NCBI GenBank assembly: GCA_020860745.1
Contig: JAJBTR010000162.1
Location: forward strand, 1-13,744
Length of the DNA: 13,744 nt
Reading direction: 5' to 3'
From: Lachnospiraceae bacterium
GTDB taxonomy: Bacteria; Bacillota; Clostridia; Lachnospirales; Lachnospiraceae
Part shown: piece after piece, positions 7,294-13,647 of the stretch
Layout of the letters: each line of letters starts with the position of its first letter
Position numbering within the stretch: position 1 is the first letter of the stretch
The notes under the pieces: model-generated
Databases searched by the model: none
Told to the model about the DNA's origin: nothing
Seen by the model: the letters and a program-made list of their open reading frames with translations, nothing else
Position numbers and translations under genes: made by a program

Positions 7294-7323
7294 GATTTTT
7301 CTCCTGTCGTTTCATTCCTTTTT
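7279..7323 (-). terminator. Rho-independent-type terminator after the flavoprotein gene
   Basis: A perfect 14-bp inverted repeat, AAAAAGGAATGAAA (7279-7292) and TTTCATTCCTTTTT (7310-7323), encloses a 17-nt loop. Read on the minus strand the 3' arm ends in a run of T, as in an intrinsic terminator, although the T run is part of the stem and the stem is AT-rich. It lies about 95 nt after the flavoprotein stop and would separate that gene from the molybdoenzyme operon. Because it is symmetric it could also work in the other direction. Confidence 0.6.
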
Positions 7324-7358
7324 AGCATAGAATTATTCGTTTCATTTACGTTATTCGA

Positions 7359-7378
7359 CGCACTTCACAGCAAGTGCG
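7359..7378 (-). repeat. GC-rich hairpin in the flavoprotein 3' region
   Basis: CGCACTT (7359-7365) and AAGTGCG (7372-7378) form a perfect 7-bp stem with a 6-nt loop, 40 nt after the flavoprotein stop. No T run follows it on either strand, so it is not an obvious terminator. It could be a 3'-end stabilising hairpin or a protein-binding site upstream of the molybdoenzyme promoter. Confidence 0.4.
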
Positions 7379-7417
7379 AAGTACTGCTCCCCAATAGTTA
7401 CAAATACTCTTCTGCAA

Positions 7418-8344
7418 TTATCTGACTGGATCCGGTAATTCCACCGCGCGCTCGTATTCCGTATACTTTTTCGATTTCTCCCGGATGATATCCTTGCCCT
7501 GCGCCGCTTTTGCATGTCCTTTGCGGATATTATCATCATGCAGCCGTTTTCCCCAGATCGACCAGCGGTTTTTATCCCGTTCTTCCTGCGTAAATTCAGC
7601 AGTCAGCTTCCCGTCAACCATGCTTACCTTTGCCTTCGTCAGACACTGCGGGCAGTAAACTCCGTCTGCGCGAATCTCCAGCAGATTCCCATGGCAATCC
7701 GGGCAGACTCCCGGCGTGCCGACATACTCCGGCTGTTCGCCCTGCTCTTTTTTCAACAGAGTATCCGCGATATTCTCTCCCATTTTGTGCATGCGGGCCA
7801 GAACATCATCCTCCAGCAAAACCGCCCCCTTGGAAGGCATAAAATCAAAATGGACCGCGTCCACCACTGCCTCGTAAGAACCCGCAAGCTCCATCGCGAT
7901 CATCTTACAGACATTCAGGGTAAAGTTTGTCCAGTCCGTTCCGCCGATGGAAAACGCCGCGCCGATCTTGTTCTCTTTTTCCACTACATCGCGATAATCT
8001 CCGGAGGCGTGCATTTTATTTAACAGCTTAATTAACTGCCCCGTCGGAAGCAGATTATACGCCGGGCTCGACACAACGATGGCATCCGCCTCGCGCATCA
8101 GCTGCTCAATAAAGTAAAAATGATCACTGCCGTTTTTATGGATGCAACGGAATTCCCAGTTGCCCTTCAGATGATTCACCATACAGGTCTCACATCCGAC
8201 ACAGGTGTTAATATCCGTCTCCTGGACGCGCACCAGCTTGCATTCTGTTCCCGGGATCTTCTCCTCCACAGCCATAAACAGTTCCTTCATCATAATTTCC
8301 GTGTTGCCGTTTTTCCTTCCGGAACATAGTCCTAATACCTTCAT
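7418..8344 (-). CDS. Flavodoxin-fold iron-sulfur flavoprotein (NADPH-dependent FMN reductase family) with C-terminal Cys4 ribbon
   Basis: A 308-residue soluble protein. Residues 1 to about 200 form a flavodoxin-like FMN domain: the phosphate loop is SGRKNGNTE (8-16), and SPAYNLLPTGQLIKLLN (93-109) is the usual second flavin-contact region. A cysteine group C48-x2-C51-x2-C54-x12-C67 resembles the 4Fe-4S site of archaeal and clostridial iron-sulfur flavoproteins. After about residue 205 comes an extra domain with CPDC (214-217) and CPQC (231-234), a rubredoxin- or zinc-ribbon-like knuckle, then a basic tail. The start at 8344 has AAGGAG seven bases ahead. It lies between a LysR-type regulator and the molybdoenzyme operon, all in one direction but with terminators on both sides. 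It may donate electrons to, or act on the same substrate as, the molybdoenzyme; this is inference. Whether the ribbon holds zinc or iron cannot be told. Confidence 0.88.
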   Translation of the reverse strand: MKVLGLCSGRKNGNTEIMMKELFMAVEEKIPGTECKLVRVQETDINTCVGCETCMVNHLKGNWEFRCIHKNGSDHFYFIEQLMREADAIVVSSPAYNLLPTGQLIKLLNKMHASGDYRDVVEKENKIGAAFSIGGTDWTNFTLNVCKMIAMELAGSYEAVVDAVHFDFMPSKGAVLLEDDVLARMHKMGENIADTLLKKEQGEQPEYVGTPGVCPDCHGNLLEIRADGVYCPQCLTKAKVSMVDGKLTAEFTQEERDKNRWSIWGKRLHDDNIRKGHAKAAQGKDIIREKSKKYTEYERAVELPDPVR

Positions 8345-8364
8345 ACTGATTCTCCTTTTTTTAA

Positions 8365-8450
8365 TTTTTATTACGTTATGATTTAGTCGACAAAAGGATA
8401 TGATTCTTCCTCAGTATCATATTATAAGCAATATTTCTGTCGTCAGTCCA
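8365..8450 (-). promoter_or_regulatory. Promoter region of the flavoprotein gene (two alternatives)
   Basis: Two sigma-A-like promoters can be drawn on the minus strand. The first has TGGACT (8445-8450), an 18-nt spacer and a perfect TATAAT (8421-8426). The second has TTGTCG (8388-8393), a 17-nt spacer and TAAAAA (8365-8370). If the second is used, the inverted repeat at 8398-8422 lies just upstream of its -35 box, where LysR-type activators commonly bind. If the first is used, the repeat covers the transcription start and would act as a repressor site. Confidence 0.45.
8398..8422. promoter_or_regulatory. Candidate LysR-type operator, ATATGAT-N11-ATCATAT
   Basis: ATATGAT (8398-8404) and ATCATAT (8416-8422) are perfect 7-bp inverted arms separated by exactly 11 bases. 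The inner bases give the T-N11-A layout typical of LysR-type regulator sites. It is in the flavoprotein upstream region, next to a LysR-type regulator gene. Assignment to that regulator is inference from position and pattern. Confidence 0.6.
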
Positions 8451-8519
8451 GCTTTTTTATTATCATAGGAAAACCAATGTCTTCATACGTTGTAACAACA
8501 AGGCCTTTCTTATGATAAA

Positions 8520-8555
8520 AAATGCCTGGCGGCAATTATGGGTTGCCAGGCATTT
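8520..8555 (-). terminator. Intrinsic terminator of the LysR-type gene
   Basis: Just past the LysR stop, the minus strand carries AAATGCCTGGC, a 14-nt loop, GCCAGGCATTT and then more T. This is an 11-bp perfect stem with a T tail (8545-8555 pairing with 8520-8530). It is the clearest terminator in the window and makes the regulator and the flavoprotein separate transcripts. Confidence 0.85.
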
Positions 8556-8559
8556 CAGA

Positions 8560-9474
8560 TTAATTTCGAATCAATTTTACAAACTGCTGCAGCTCTTTCT
8601 TTGCATTCTCTCTCTTCCAGACCACAGCCACTCCGCTGTGCGTATCAACCAGAGGCCGGAATTCCAGATGCGGCATGGAAGGATTTTTGTATTCCCTGTA
8701 ATTTCTGTCACAAATAAAAATGTCATTCTTTCCAATGAGATTATATGGCTGAGACAAAGCGTTGGCAGCGTAGCGGATAAAGCGGGGCGAAAAACCATAC
8801 TTTCCGCACATCTCCTCCAGCATCCCGCAGTAGCTGGGGGTGTAGAGCGGCGAGATGCCGACAAACAGACTGTCCCGCAGATCTGGGACGGTAAGCTCCT
8901 CTTTTTCCGCCAACGGGTTATCCTTCAGCATACAGACACTGTGGCAGCACTCATTCATTATGACATAATCGAAAGGGTGGCTGTCCAGCTGCTCCATATC
9001 ATAGAGTACGGTAATGGCCAGATCCAGATTATTCTCGAGCAGACTCTTACGGATTTCCTGTGGCTCGCAGGCTGAAACGGAAATATTGGTCTGCGGGTAC
9101 TGCTCCAGAAACCGGCGAAGCACAGGCGCCGCGATTTTCTCCCCGTCCTGAGAATCCAGGATTCCAATGGCCAGGTAGCGATTGTGCCCGCCCTGCAGGA
9201 TGCGGCACTCGTCCATCGATTTTTCCATATCCTGAAGAATAACGCTCCAGCGCCGATAGAGATGCTGTCCTGCCTCCGTCAGAATCACGTGCTTCTTACT
9301 GCGAACAAAAAGCTGGACATCCAGCGTCTGTTCCAGCGCGGAAATCGTCTTGCTCAGCGTCGGCTGCGTCGTATACAAAAGCTGCGCCGCTTTGGTAAAG
9401 CTGCCGCAGGACGCAACTTCCAGAAAATATCGCATCTGTAAAAGGGTGATGTGCAAATATTGCTGCTCCGCCAT
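8560..9474 (-). CDS. LysR-type transcriptional regulator
   Basis: A 304-residue DNA-binding regulator. The N-terminal winged helix-turn-helix (about 6-66) shows the family pattern: LLQMRYFLEVASCGSFTKAA, then TTQPTLSKTISALEQ, then LFVRSKKHVILTEAG. A linker helix and an effector-binding domain (about 92-300) follow, which in this family sense a small molecule related to the regulated pathway. The start at 9474 has AGGAGG seven bases upstream. It is transcribed towards the flavoprotein and molybdoenzyme genes and is the only LysR-type gene here, so it is the natural candidate to control them. The T-N11-A repeat before the flavoprotein gene supports this. The inducer is unknown. Unlike many LysR genes it is not divergent from its presumed target. 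Confidence 0.92.
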   Translation of the reverse strand: MAEQQYLHITLLQMRYFLEVASCGSFTKAAQLLYTTQPTLSKTISALEQTLDVQLFVRSKKHVILTEAGQHLYRRWSVILQDMEKSMDECRILQGGHNRYLAIGILDSQDGEKIAAPVLRRFLEQYPQTNISVSACEPQEIRKSLLENNLDLAITVLYDMEQLDSHPFDYVIMNECCHSVCMLKDNPLAEKEELTVPDLRDSLFVGISPLYTPSYCGMLEEMCGKYGFSPRFIRYAANALSQPYNLIGKNDIFICDRNYREYKNPSMPHLEFRPLVDTHSGVAVVWKRENAKKELQQFVKLIRN

Positions 9475-9480
9475 GATATA

Positions 9481-9504
9481 TCCTCCTGCACGAAACTATC
9501 GTGC
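9481..9504 (-). promoter_or_regulatory. Hairpin abutting the LysR ribosome binding site
   Basis: GCACGA (9488-9493) and TCGTGC (9499-9504) form a perfect 6-bp stem with a 5-nt loop. On the minus strand it sits directly against the AGGAGGA ribosome binding site (9481-9487) of the LysR gene. It could be an autoregulatory operator or affect translation; neither is shown. Confidence 0.35.
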
Positions 9505-9595
9505 TCAAATACAACGTTCAACAAATCATTCCGGCGCTTACAAAACCATTTTTTACGGTAATATTAGTGTAGAAAAAAGGCTGACAGGCAAAAAT

Positions 9596-11074
9596 CTACC
9601 TCCCGCCGCGGCGGTTCCACTTCCGGTTATTTTTGATCACCTTATAGCGCCGGTCGCGGCTCTGCTTCCGACGGCGGCTCCGTCGGATCCGATAACGTAT
9701 CTCACGGATCAGGAAGAGCGCTGCCACCACTGCTGCTGCAATCACAATTATCTTTACGATCAGATAATTTCCCGGCAGTTTGTCTTTCAGCCCCGACAAA
9801 ACTGCTCCGATTCCTCCGGAGGATGTCCCATCGGTTACGGTTTCACCCTCTGCGGACGCGCTGAGTTCTTCCTTTGATTCCCCGGAAGAGTCAGACTCTG
9901 TAACCGAATCCGCGGAAGCAGCCGCCTCCCCGAACTCATACAGCACGCCGCTTGCTCCCGTGGCGACCACATCCGCCGTCCCCACCTGCTTTCCACCATA
10001 GGAATAAACCAGAGTGCCCAGGACACTGTCCGAGACATTGTCATAGGAAACCTCTACCTCCGTATCAGAAAAATCCGCTCCGACCGGCAGTATGATCTCA
10101 GCCTCAGAATCAAGCACAGCAAACGCCTCGGATTCTCCAAACAGTGTACTGCTACCGCTTGAGGAATCCTCATACCGTGTCTCTGATTCCGAAACATTGT
10201 ACATGGAATAGTTTTCAAAACAGTAGTCAAACAGAGAGATCGTATCATCGTAGTGCGACGTCGTCTTCATCACAACACAGATCAGAAGCATTCCGTCCTT
10301 CTCCGCATATGTCACCAGGGTATTCCCCGCCGCGACAGTGTATCCAGTCTTCCCGCCAAGACAATATTCATACAGATACTGCGTCCCCTTATAACTGCTG
10401 ATCATACGGTGGTGGTTGTTGAGCGGGGTCTCCTCATCATGCTTGTTCGTCGGGGGAATCGTATACGAAGTCGTTCCGATAATCTGGCGGAATGTGTTGT
10501 TCTGAATCGCCGCCTGCGCAATCAGCGCCATATCCCGGCAGGTAGTGACATGATCCTCATCCGGCAGACCATTGGCATTGGTAAAATTCGTGTTGGTACA
10601 GCCCAACTCCGCCGCTTTCTCATTCATCATATCGATAAATGTCTGATAATCGCCGCCGCCAACATGCTCCGCCACCGCATAAGCACACTCATTGGCGGAC
10701 TCCAGCATCACCGCATAGAGGCACTGCTCCATCGTCATCTCTTCGCCGATGTCTCTTGCGATGTGAGAAGAATCCCCCTCATTTTTATATACCGCATCCT
10801 CGGAAAACGTCACCACCTCGTCCAGCGATGAATTCTCCAGCGCCAGCAGCGTCGTCAATATCTTCGTAATGCTGGCCGGATAGCGCTGTGTATCCGCATC
10901 CTTCTCATAGAGCACCGTTCCGGTGTTCGCCTCCATCACGATTGCACTCTCAGCCGACGCCTCCGGCCCGGACGGCCAGGGAACCTCCTCAGCGGATGCC
11001 GTTGCCGGTACCAGAGTAATTACAAAGATAGCCGCTGCCAGAACGGCTGTCATTTTTTTCCAAATTGTTTTCAT
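9596..11074 (-). CDS. D-alanyl-D-alanine carboxypeptidase, peptidase family S11 (PBP5/DacF-like)
   Basis: A 492-residue secreted penicillin-binding protein that trims the terminal D-Ala from peptidoglycan stem peptides. Residues 1-28 form a signal peptide: a basic start, a hydrophobic core and an ATASA cleavage site. The catalytic motifs are S68-I-T-K71 (SxxK), S126-A-N128 (SxN) and K242-T-G244 (KTG), in the usual order and spacing. A beta-rich C-terminal region (about 300-390) is followed by a Ser/Glu/Gly-rich linker (about 393-438). A transmembrane segment, NYLIVKIIVIAAAVVAALFL (about 442-461), and a very Arg/Lys-rich cytoplasmic tail complete it. Clostridial homologues often have this C-terminal anchor. 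The ribosome binding site is weak (AAGAAG). A gap of 121 nt separates it from the LysR gene downstream. It has no evident tie to the redox cluster. Confidence 0.93.
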   Translation of the reverse strand: MKTIWKKMTAVLAAAIFVITLVPATASAEEVPWPSGPEASAESAIVMEANTGTVLYEKDADTQRYPASITKILTTLLALENSSLDEVVTFSEDAVYKNEGDSSHIARDIGEEMTMEQCLYAVMLESANECAYAVAEHVGGGDYQTFIDMMNEKAAELGCTNTNFTNANGLPDEDHVTTCRDMALIAQAAIQNNTFRQIIGTTSYTIPPTNKHDEETPLNNHHRMISSYKGTQYLYEYCLGGKTGYTVAAGNTLVTYAEKDGMLLICVVMKTTSHYDDTISLFDYCFENYSMYNVSESETRYEDSSSGSSTLFGESEAFAVLDSEAEIILPVGADFSDTEVEVSYDNVSDSVLGTLVYSYGGKQVGTADVVATGASGVLYEFGEAAASADSVTESDSSGESKEELSASAEGETVTDGTSSGGIGAVLSGLKDKLPGNYLIVKIIVIAAAVVAALFLIREIRYRIRRSRRRKQSRDRRYKVIKNNRKWNRRGGR

Positions 11075-11128
11075 CTGTCTTCTTAAGTCAGCGCCTTATT
11101 TATATCGCTTCAACGCGCCGTGTCCCTT

Positions 11129-11157
11129 CCTATAATGTATTGTGATAACCCATGCAA
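11129..11157 (-). promoter_or_regulatory. Possible promoter of the carboxypeptidase gene
   Basis: On the minus strand TTGCAT (11152-11157) and TATAGG (11129-11134) are 17 bases apart, about 55 nt before the start codon. The -35 match is weak. In the rest of the 259-nt gap (11075-11333) I see no gene and no clear terminator for the nucleotidyltransferase-like gene. Confidence 0.3.
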
Positions 11158-11333
11158 CACAGCACTGTCCCAGCGAAATAAAACAACCTGCTAAACTCAC
11201 CGCCTGAAAACAAAAATTCTACAGAAATTCAACATCACGATACAATCTGACGAGGAATTCTCCGCATCTGTGAATGCATTAAAATGTTACGCTATAAGTA
11301 TGCCATAGGTAAGGCGGTTTCGTCAAATATACT

Positions 11334-12056
11334 TTATTCCTTTCCGCCAGCATTTTTCTTCTCAAGAGCAGCCGCGATGATTTCCCCGACTTTCCCTTTA
11401 GGCAATCTCTGCGGATACCTCTGCTCAATCTCAAGAAGTACCTCTTTCGCTGCCAGCTCTTCCTCACTCTGCTTCTGAAACATTACTTCCAGATCGGGCG
11501 CATCCAGCACATCTGCCAGAAACTTCTTTATATAATCATCCACCCGACTCCAATCGCCATACAACTCCGTCATCGCTTTATCAATCTGTTCATAGGTTAA
11601 CGGCTGATTCATGCGCGACTGCTCCAGCAAGATCCCGACAATATCCGACATATCCTTTTTATATCTCCGCCCCGATACCAGCTTCATCGCCAACAGATAC
11701 TCCGCACGAACCGTCCTCACTTCCAGCACATTGGCAAATGTCTTATAATACGTGGAATGCTGTACCAGACCGGGAGTATAAGAATCCGTCCGCATAAAAT
11801 CTGTATTCAGCCATCCGTGCGGAAGTCCCAGCCGGTCTCCAACTGCGCGGATAGACTCTTTCATCACAGACGGAGCCGCATAAATCACATCAATATCGGT
11901 CGTCATCTCCCGGAAACCATAGTTCACTAACACCGACGCTCCTCCGATTAAAATCATTTCCGCACGCACACCGCCGCTGCGCTTTCGATATTCTTTGCCA
12001 AGCTCTCTGAGATAAAAATCCAGATTCTCCTTTGTAAATGTCGAACTAGCAGACAT
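11334..12056 (-). CDS. Nucleotidyltransferase-fold protein (DUF6036/AbiEii-like), possible toxin of a two-gene module
   Basis: A 240-residue protein with the signature of polymerase-beta-type nucleotidyltransferases. LIGGASVLVNYGFREMTTDI begins at residue 36 and gives the G-G/S motif (G38, G39) and the paired acids D54 and D56. A second conserved patch, EYLLAMKLVSGRRYKKDMSDI (119-139), resembles the K...KD..D motif of AbiEii-type proteins and contains K125, D135 and D138. The rest is helical and charged. The preferred ATG at 12056 has GAGGTG just upstream and overlaps the stop of the helix-turn-helix gene by 11 nt. The longer frame upstream lies within that gene. AbiEii/MenT relatives act as toxins that modify tRNA or other targets. 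A toxin role is inferred from layout, and a housekeeping or antibiotic-modifying transferase is not excluded. Confidence 0.75.
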   Translation of the reverse strand: MSASSTFTKENLDFYLRELGKEYRKRSGGVRAEMILIGGASVLVNYGFREMTTDIDVIYAAPSVMKESIRAVGDRLGLPHGWLNTDFMRTDSYTPGLVQHSTYYKTFANVLEVRTVRAEYLLAMKLVSGRRYKKDMSDIVGILLEQSRMNQPLTYEQIDKAMTELYGDWSRVDDYIKKFLADVLDAPDLEVMFQKQSEEELAAKEVLLEIEQRYPQRLPKGKVGEIIAAALEKKNAGGKE

Positions 12057-12612
12057 CGCGCACCTCGCTTTCCATGATATTAAATCGTTTAAATTCCGGA
12101 ATCGCCTCTTTTTTACACTGCTCCCGTTGATCCAGCTCCGGGCTGATTTTTGCCGCCAGCGAAACATCTCTGGGGTAAAGAGGCTCTTTCAAAGAACAGC
12201 TGCGGATGTCATCATAATCTTCACATAAAGGCAAATTATTTTCCCTGCTCAGATAATCTACCATAGCAAGCATATAAAACGCTTCCGGATACCATTTGCG
12301 ATCCCAATACTGCCGAATATCTCTCGACTGCAGGGTCTCCACAATAAAATCGATATCCCCTTCCACTTTCACATAATGACAAACATTACTTTTAAATGTC
12401 TCAAAATTACAGCGATACTCTTTGCTTTCCAACAACAGTTCCTCCATGGATACATCCAGTATTTTTGATAAACGATATAAAGTATCCGCTGTACAGTTGC
12501 CAATCTGTGTTTTTCCCTGAAGCAGATCCCGCAGAGTCGAGTATGGAATGCCACTCAATTTAGAGCAGCGGTACACGCTCATATTTTTTTCGATCAAACG
12601 CTGATTAAGCAT
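12046..12612 (-). CDS. XRE-type helix-turn-helix protein, possible antitoxin/autoregulator
   Basis: A 188-residue protein. Residues about 3-62 form a Cro/XRE-like helix-turn-helix: LIEKNMSVYRCSKLSGIPYS, then the recognition-helix region TLRDLLQGKTQ, then DTLYRLSKILDVSMEELL. The C-terminal ~125 residues are of no family I can name. They are acidic and helical, with an aromatic stretch near 102-120. The start is taken at ATG 12612, since GGGAGGT lies seven bases ahead; a GTG three codons earlier is part of that binding site. It overlaps the nucleotidyltransferase-like gene by 11 nt in the order regulator-then-enzyme, as in AbiEi/AbiEii-type pairs. The promoter carries a palindrome between its -35 and -10 boxes, fit for autorepression. 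The antitoxin role is inference. Confidence 0.8.
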   Translation of the reverse strand: MLNQRLIEKNMSVYRCSKLSGIPYSTLRDLLQGKTQIGNCTADTLYRLSKILDVSMEELLLESKEYRCNFETFKSNVCHYVKVEGDIDFIVETLQSRDIRQYWDRKWYPEAFYMLAMVDYLSRENNLPLCEDYDDIRSCSLKEPLYPRDVSLAAKISPELDQREQCKKEAIPEFKRFNIMESEVRDVC

Positions 12613-12640
12613 TCTATACACCTCCCAACCAATTTTTCTT

Positions 12641-12669
12641 ATTATAACGGTTTACCGTGATAATAGCAA
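12641..12669 (-). promoter_or_regulatory. Promoter and embedded operator of the helix-turn-helix/nucleotidyltransferase pair
   Basis: On the minus strand TTGCTA (12664-12669), a 17-nt spacer and a perfect TATAAT (12641-12646) lie 29 nt before the start codon. Inside the spacer ACGGT-N2-ACCGT (12647-12658) is a short perfect inverted repeat abutting the -10 box. This placement is what one expects of an operator bound by a dimeric XRE-type repressor, and the downstream gene encodes one. Confidence 0.6.
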
Positions 12670-12700
12670 TGCCTTTTTCAATATTGATACGAAAAAGGCA
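12670..12700. repeat. 10-bp perfect inverted repeat in the divergent intergenic region
   Basis: TGCCTTTTTC (12670-12679) and GAAAAAGGCA (12691-12700) are perfect arms around an 11-nt loop. The repeat directly abuts the -35 box of the helix-turn-helix gene. It lies between two divergent genes, so neither needs a terminator here. A protein-binding site or a barrier to antisense transcription is possible. Confidence 0.5.
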
Positions 12701-12730
12701 TCTGCCTGTTATTCATACTAAACAAGCAGA
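12701..12730. repeat. Imperfect inverted repeat in the divergent intergenic region
   Basis: TCTGCCTGTT (12701-12710) and AACAAGCAGA (12721-12730) form 10-bp arms with a single mismatch and a 10-nt loop, next to the preceding repeat. On the minus strand it is followed by TGCCTTTTT, so it could terminate transcription running out of the antisense strand of trmB. Confidence 0.4.
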
Positions 12731-12744
12731 AAATAATTTCCCAC

Positions 12745-12773
12745 TTTACGAAAAACAATTTTCATTGTAAACT
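12745..12773 (+). promoter_or_regulatory. Possible trmB promoter
   Basis: TTTACG (12745-12750) and TAAACT (12768-12773) are 17 bases apart, each matching four of six consensus bases. The -10 box ends 36 nt before the trmB start codon, and GGAGG (12800-12804) stands five bases before it. Confidence 0.35.
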
Positions 12774-12809
12774 GGAAATCACTTTAAGAACAACCACCCG
12801 GAGGTACCC

Positions 12810-13454
12810 ATGCGCTTACGAAACATCCCCGGCTCCAGAGAAGCCATTGCAGCCCACACCTTATGCTTTACAGAAGAATCCCTGCAAGCCGGGAACTGGC
12901 AGAATATATTCGGAAACGACCATCCCATCCACCTGGAAATCGGCATGGGAAAAGGGCGGTTCTTAACCGCCCTCGCAGAACTACATCCTGAAATTAATTA
13001 TGTCGGCATTGAGCGATACAGCAGCGTCCTCGTCCGCGCCCTGGAAAAAATCGACGCACGGACCGAACCACTGCCCAACATCCGCTTTATCCGCATGGAC
13101 GCCGCGGACATCTGCTCCATGTTTGTCGAAAAGGAAGTCTCCCGTATTTACCTGAACTTCTCCGACCCCTGGCCGAAGGACCGCCATGCCAAACGGCGGC
13201 TGACTTCCATCGAGTTTCTGATACGATATGATCAGATTCTGGTTCCGGATGGCCGAATCGAATTCAAGACCGACAATCAGGATCTCTTTGCCTTCTCCCT
13301 GGAGCAGGCAGAAACAGCGGGCTGGAACCAGGATGCCGTCACCTGGGATCTCCACCATGATGCGACGCTGAATGAGGGAAACATCATGACGGAATATGAG
13401 GAGCGGTTCTCCTCACAGGGAAATCCGATCTGTAAGATGGTACTCTCCCGGTAA
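12810..13454 (+). CDS. trmB: tRNA (guanine-N7-)-methyltransferase
   Basis: A 214-residue class I SAM-dependent methyltransferase that makes m7G at position 46 of the tRNA variable loop. Family motifs are all present: the SAM-binding HLEIGMGKGRFL (41-52), GIER (66-69), the catalytic/recognition stretch NFSDPWPKDRHAKRRL (116-131), FKTDN (152-156) and TEYEERF (194-200). The length is normal for bacterial TrmB. The ATG is set by GGAGG five bases upstream. It stands alone on the plus strand, divergent from the helix-turn-helix/nucleotidyltransferase pair. It is a housekeeping gene with no functional tie to its neighbours here. Confidence 0.97.
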   Translation: MRLRNIPGSREAIAAHTLCFTEESLQAGNWQNIFGNDHPIHLEIGMGKGRFLTALAELHPEINYVGIERYSSVLVRALEKIDARTEPLPNIRFIRMDAADICSMFVEKEVSRIYLNFSDPWPKDRHAKRRLTSIEFLIRYDQILVPDGRIEFKTDNQDLFAFSLEQAETAGWNQDAVTWDLHHDATLNEGNIMTEYEERFSSQGNPICKMVLSR

Positions 13455-13481
13455 TGTTTCAAATAAAATCGCACTCATTCA

Positions 13482-13567
13482 GAGCCAGGATTGATCATTG
13501 CTACTCATTTCCAAATGAAAACCTACAAAAATCTGAATTATCGTAGTTTTATAGGTCAATCCTGCTC
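13482..13567. repeat. Self-complementary segment able to fold as a branched structure
   Basis: GAGCCAGGATTGA (13482-13494) pairs with TCAATCCTGCTC (13556-13567), 12 bp with one bulged C. Inside are TCATTT-CC-AAATGA (13505-13518) and CCTACAAAA...TTTTATAGG (13522-13530 with 13547-13555, one mismatch). Together they give an outer stem closing two hairpins. It begins 28 nt after the trmB stop. No long T run follows on the plus strand. It matches no RNA family I can name. Confidence 0.4.
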
Positions 13568-13647
13568 CAAAAAGCCCACTAAACATCAAATAAATAGTTA
13601 TTATGGGTTAAATTTGCCGCCGTCACCCCACTGATCTTTACTTTTCT

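Noticed and set aside
6351..7325. 324-codon open frame on the plus strand
   Set aside because: It is antisense to the molybdoenzyme gene, whose protein shows full family motifs. The plus-strand translation resembles no family and is rich in Arg/His/Pro, as expected of an antisense shadow.
9603..9614. Palindrome CCGCCGCGGCGG at the end of the carboxypeptidase gene
   Set aside because: It lies inside the Arg/Gly-rich C-terminal codons, has no loop to form a hairpin and no following T run, so it is not a convincing terminator.
12056..12167. Longer start for the nucleotidyltransferase-like protein at 12167
   Set aside because: The extra 37 residues are read from within the helix-turn-helix gene in another frame, are unlike the family, and lack a ribosome binding site; the ATG at 12056 has GAGGTG.
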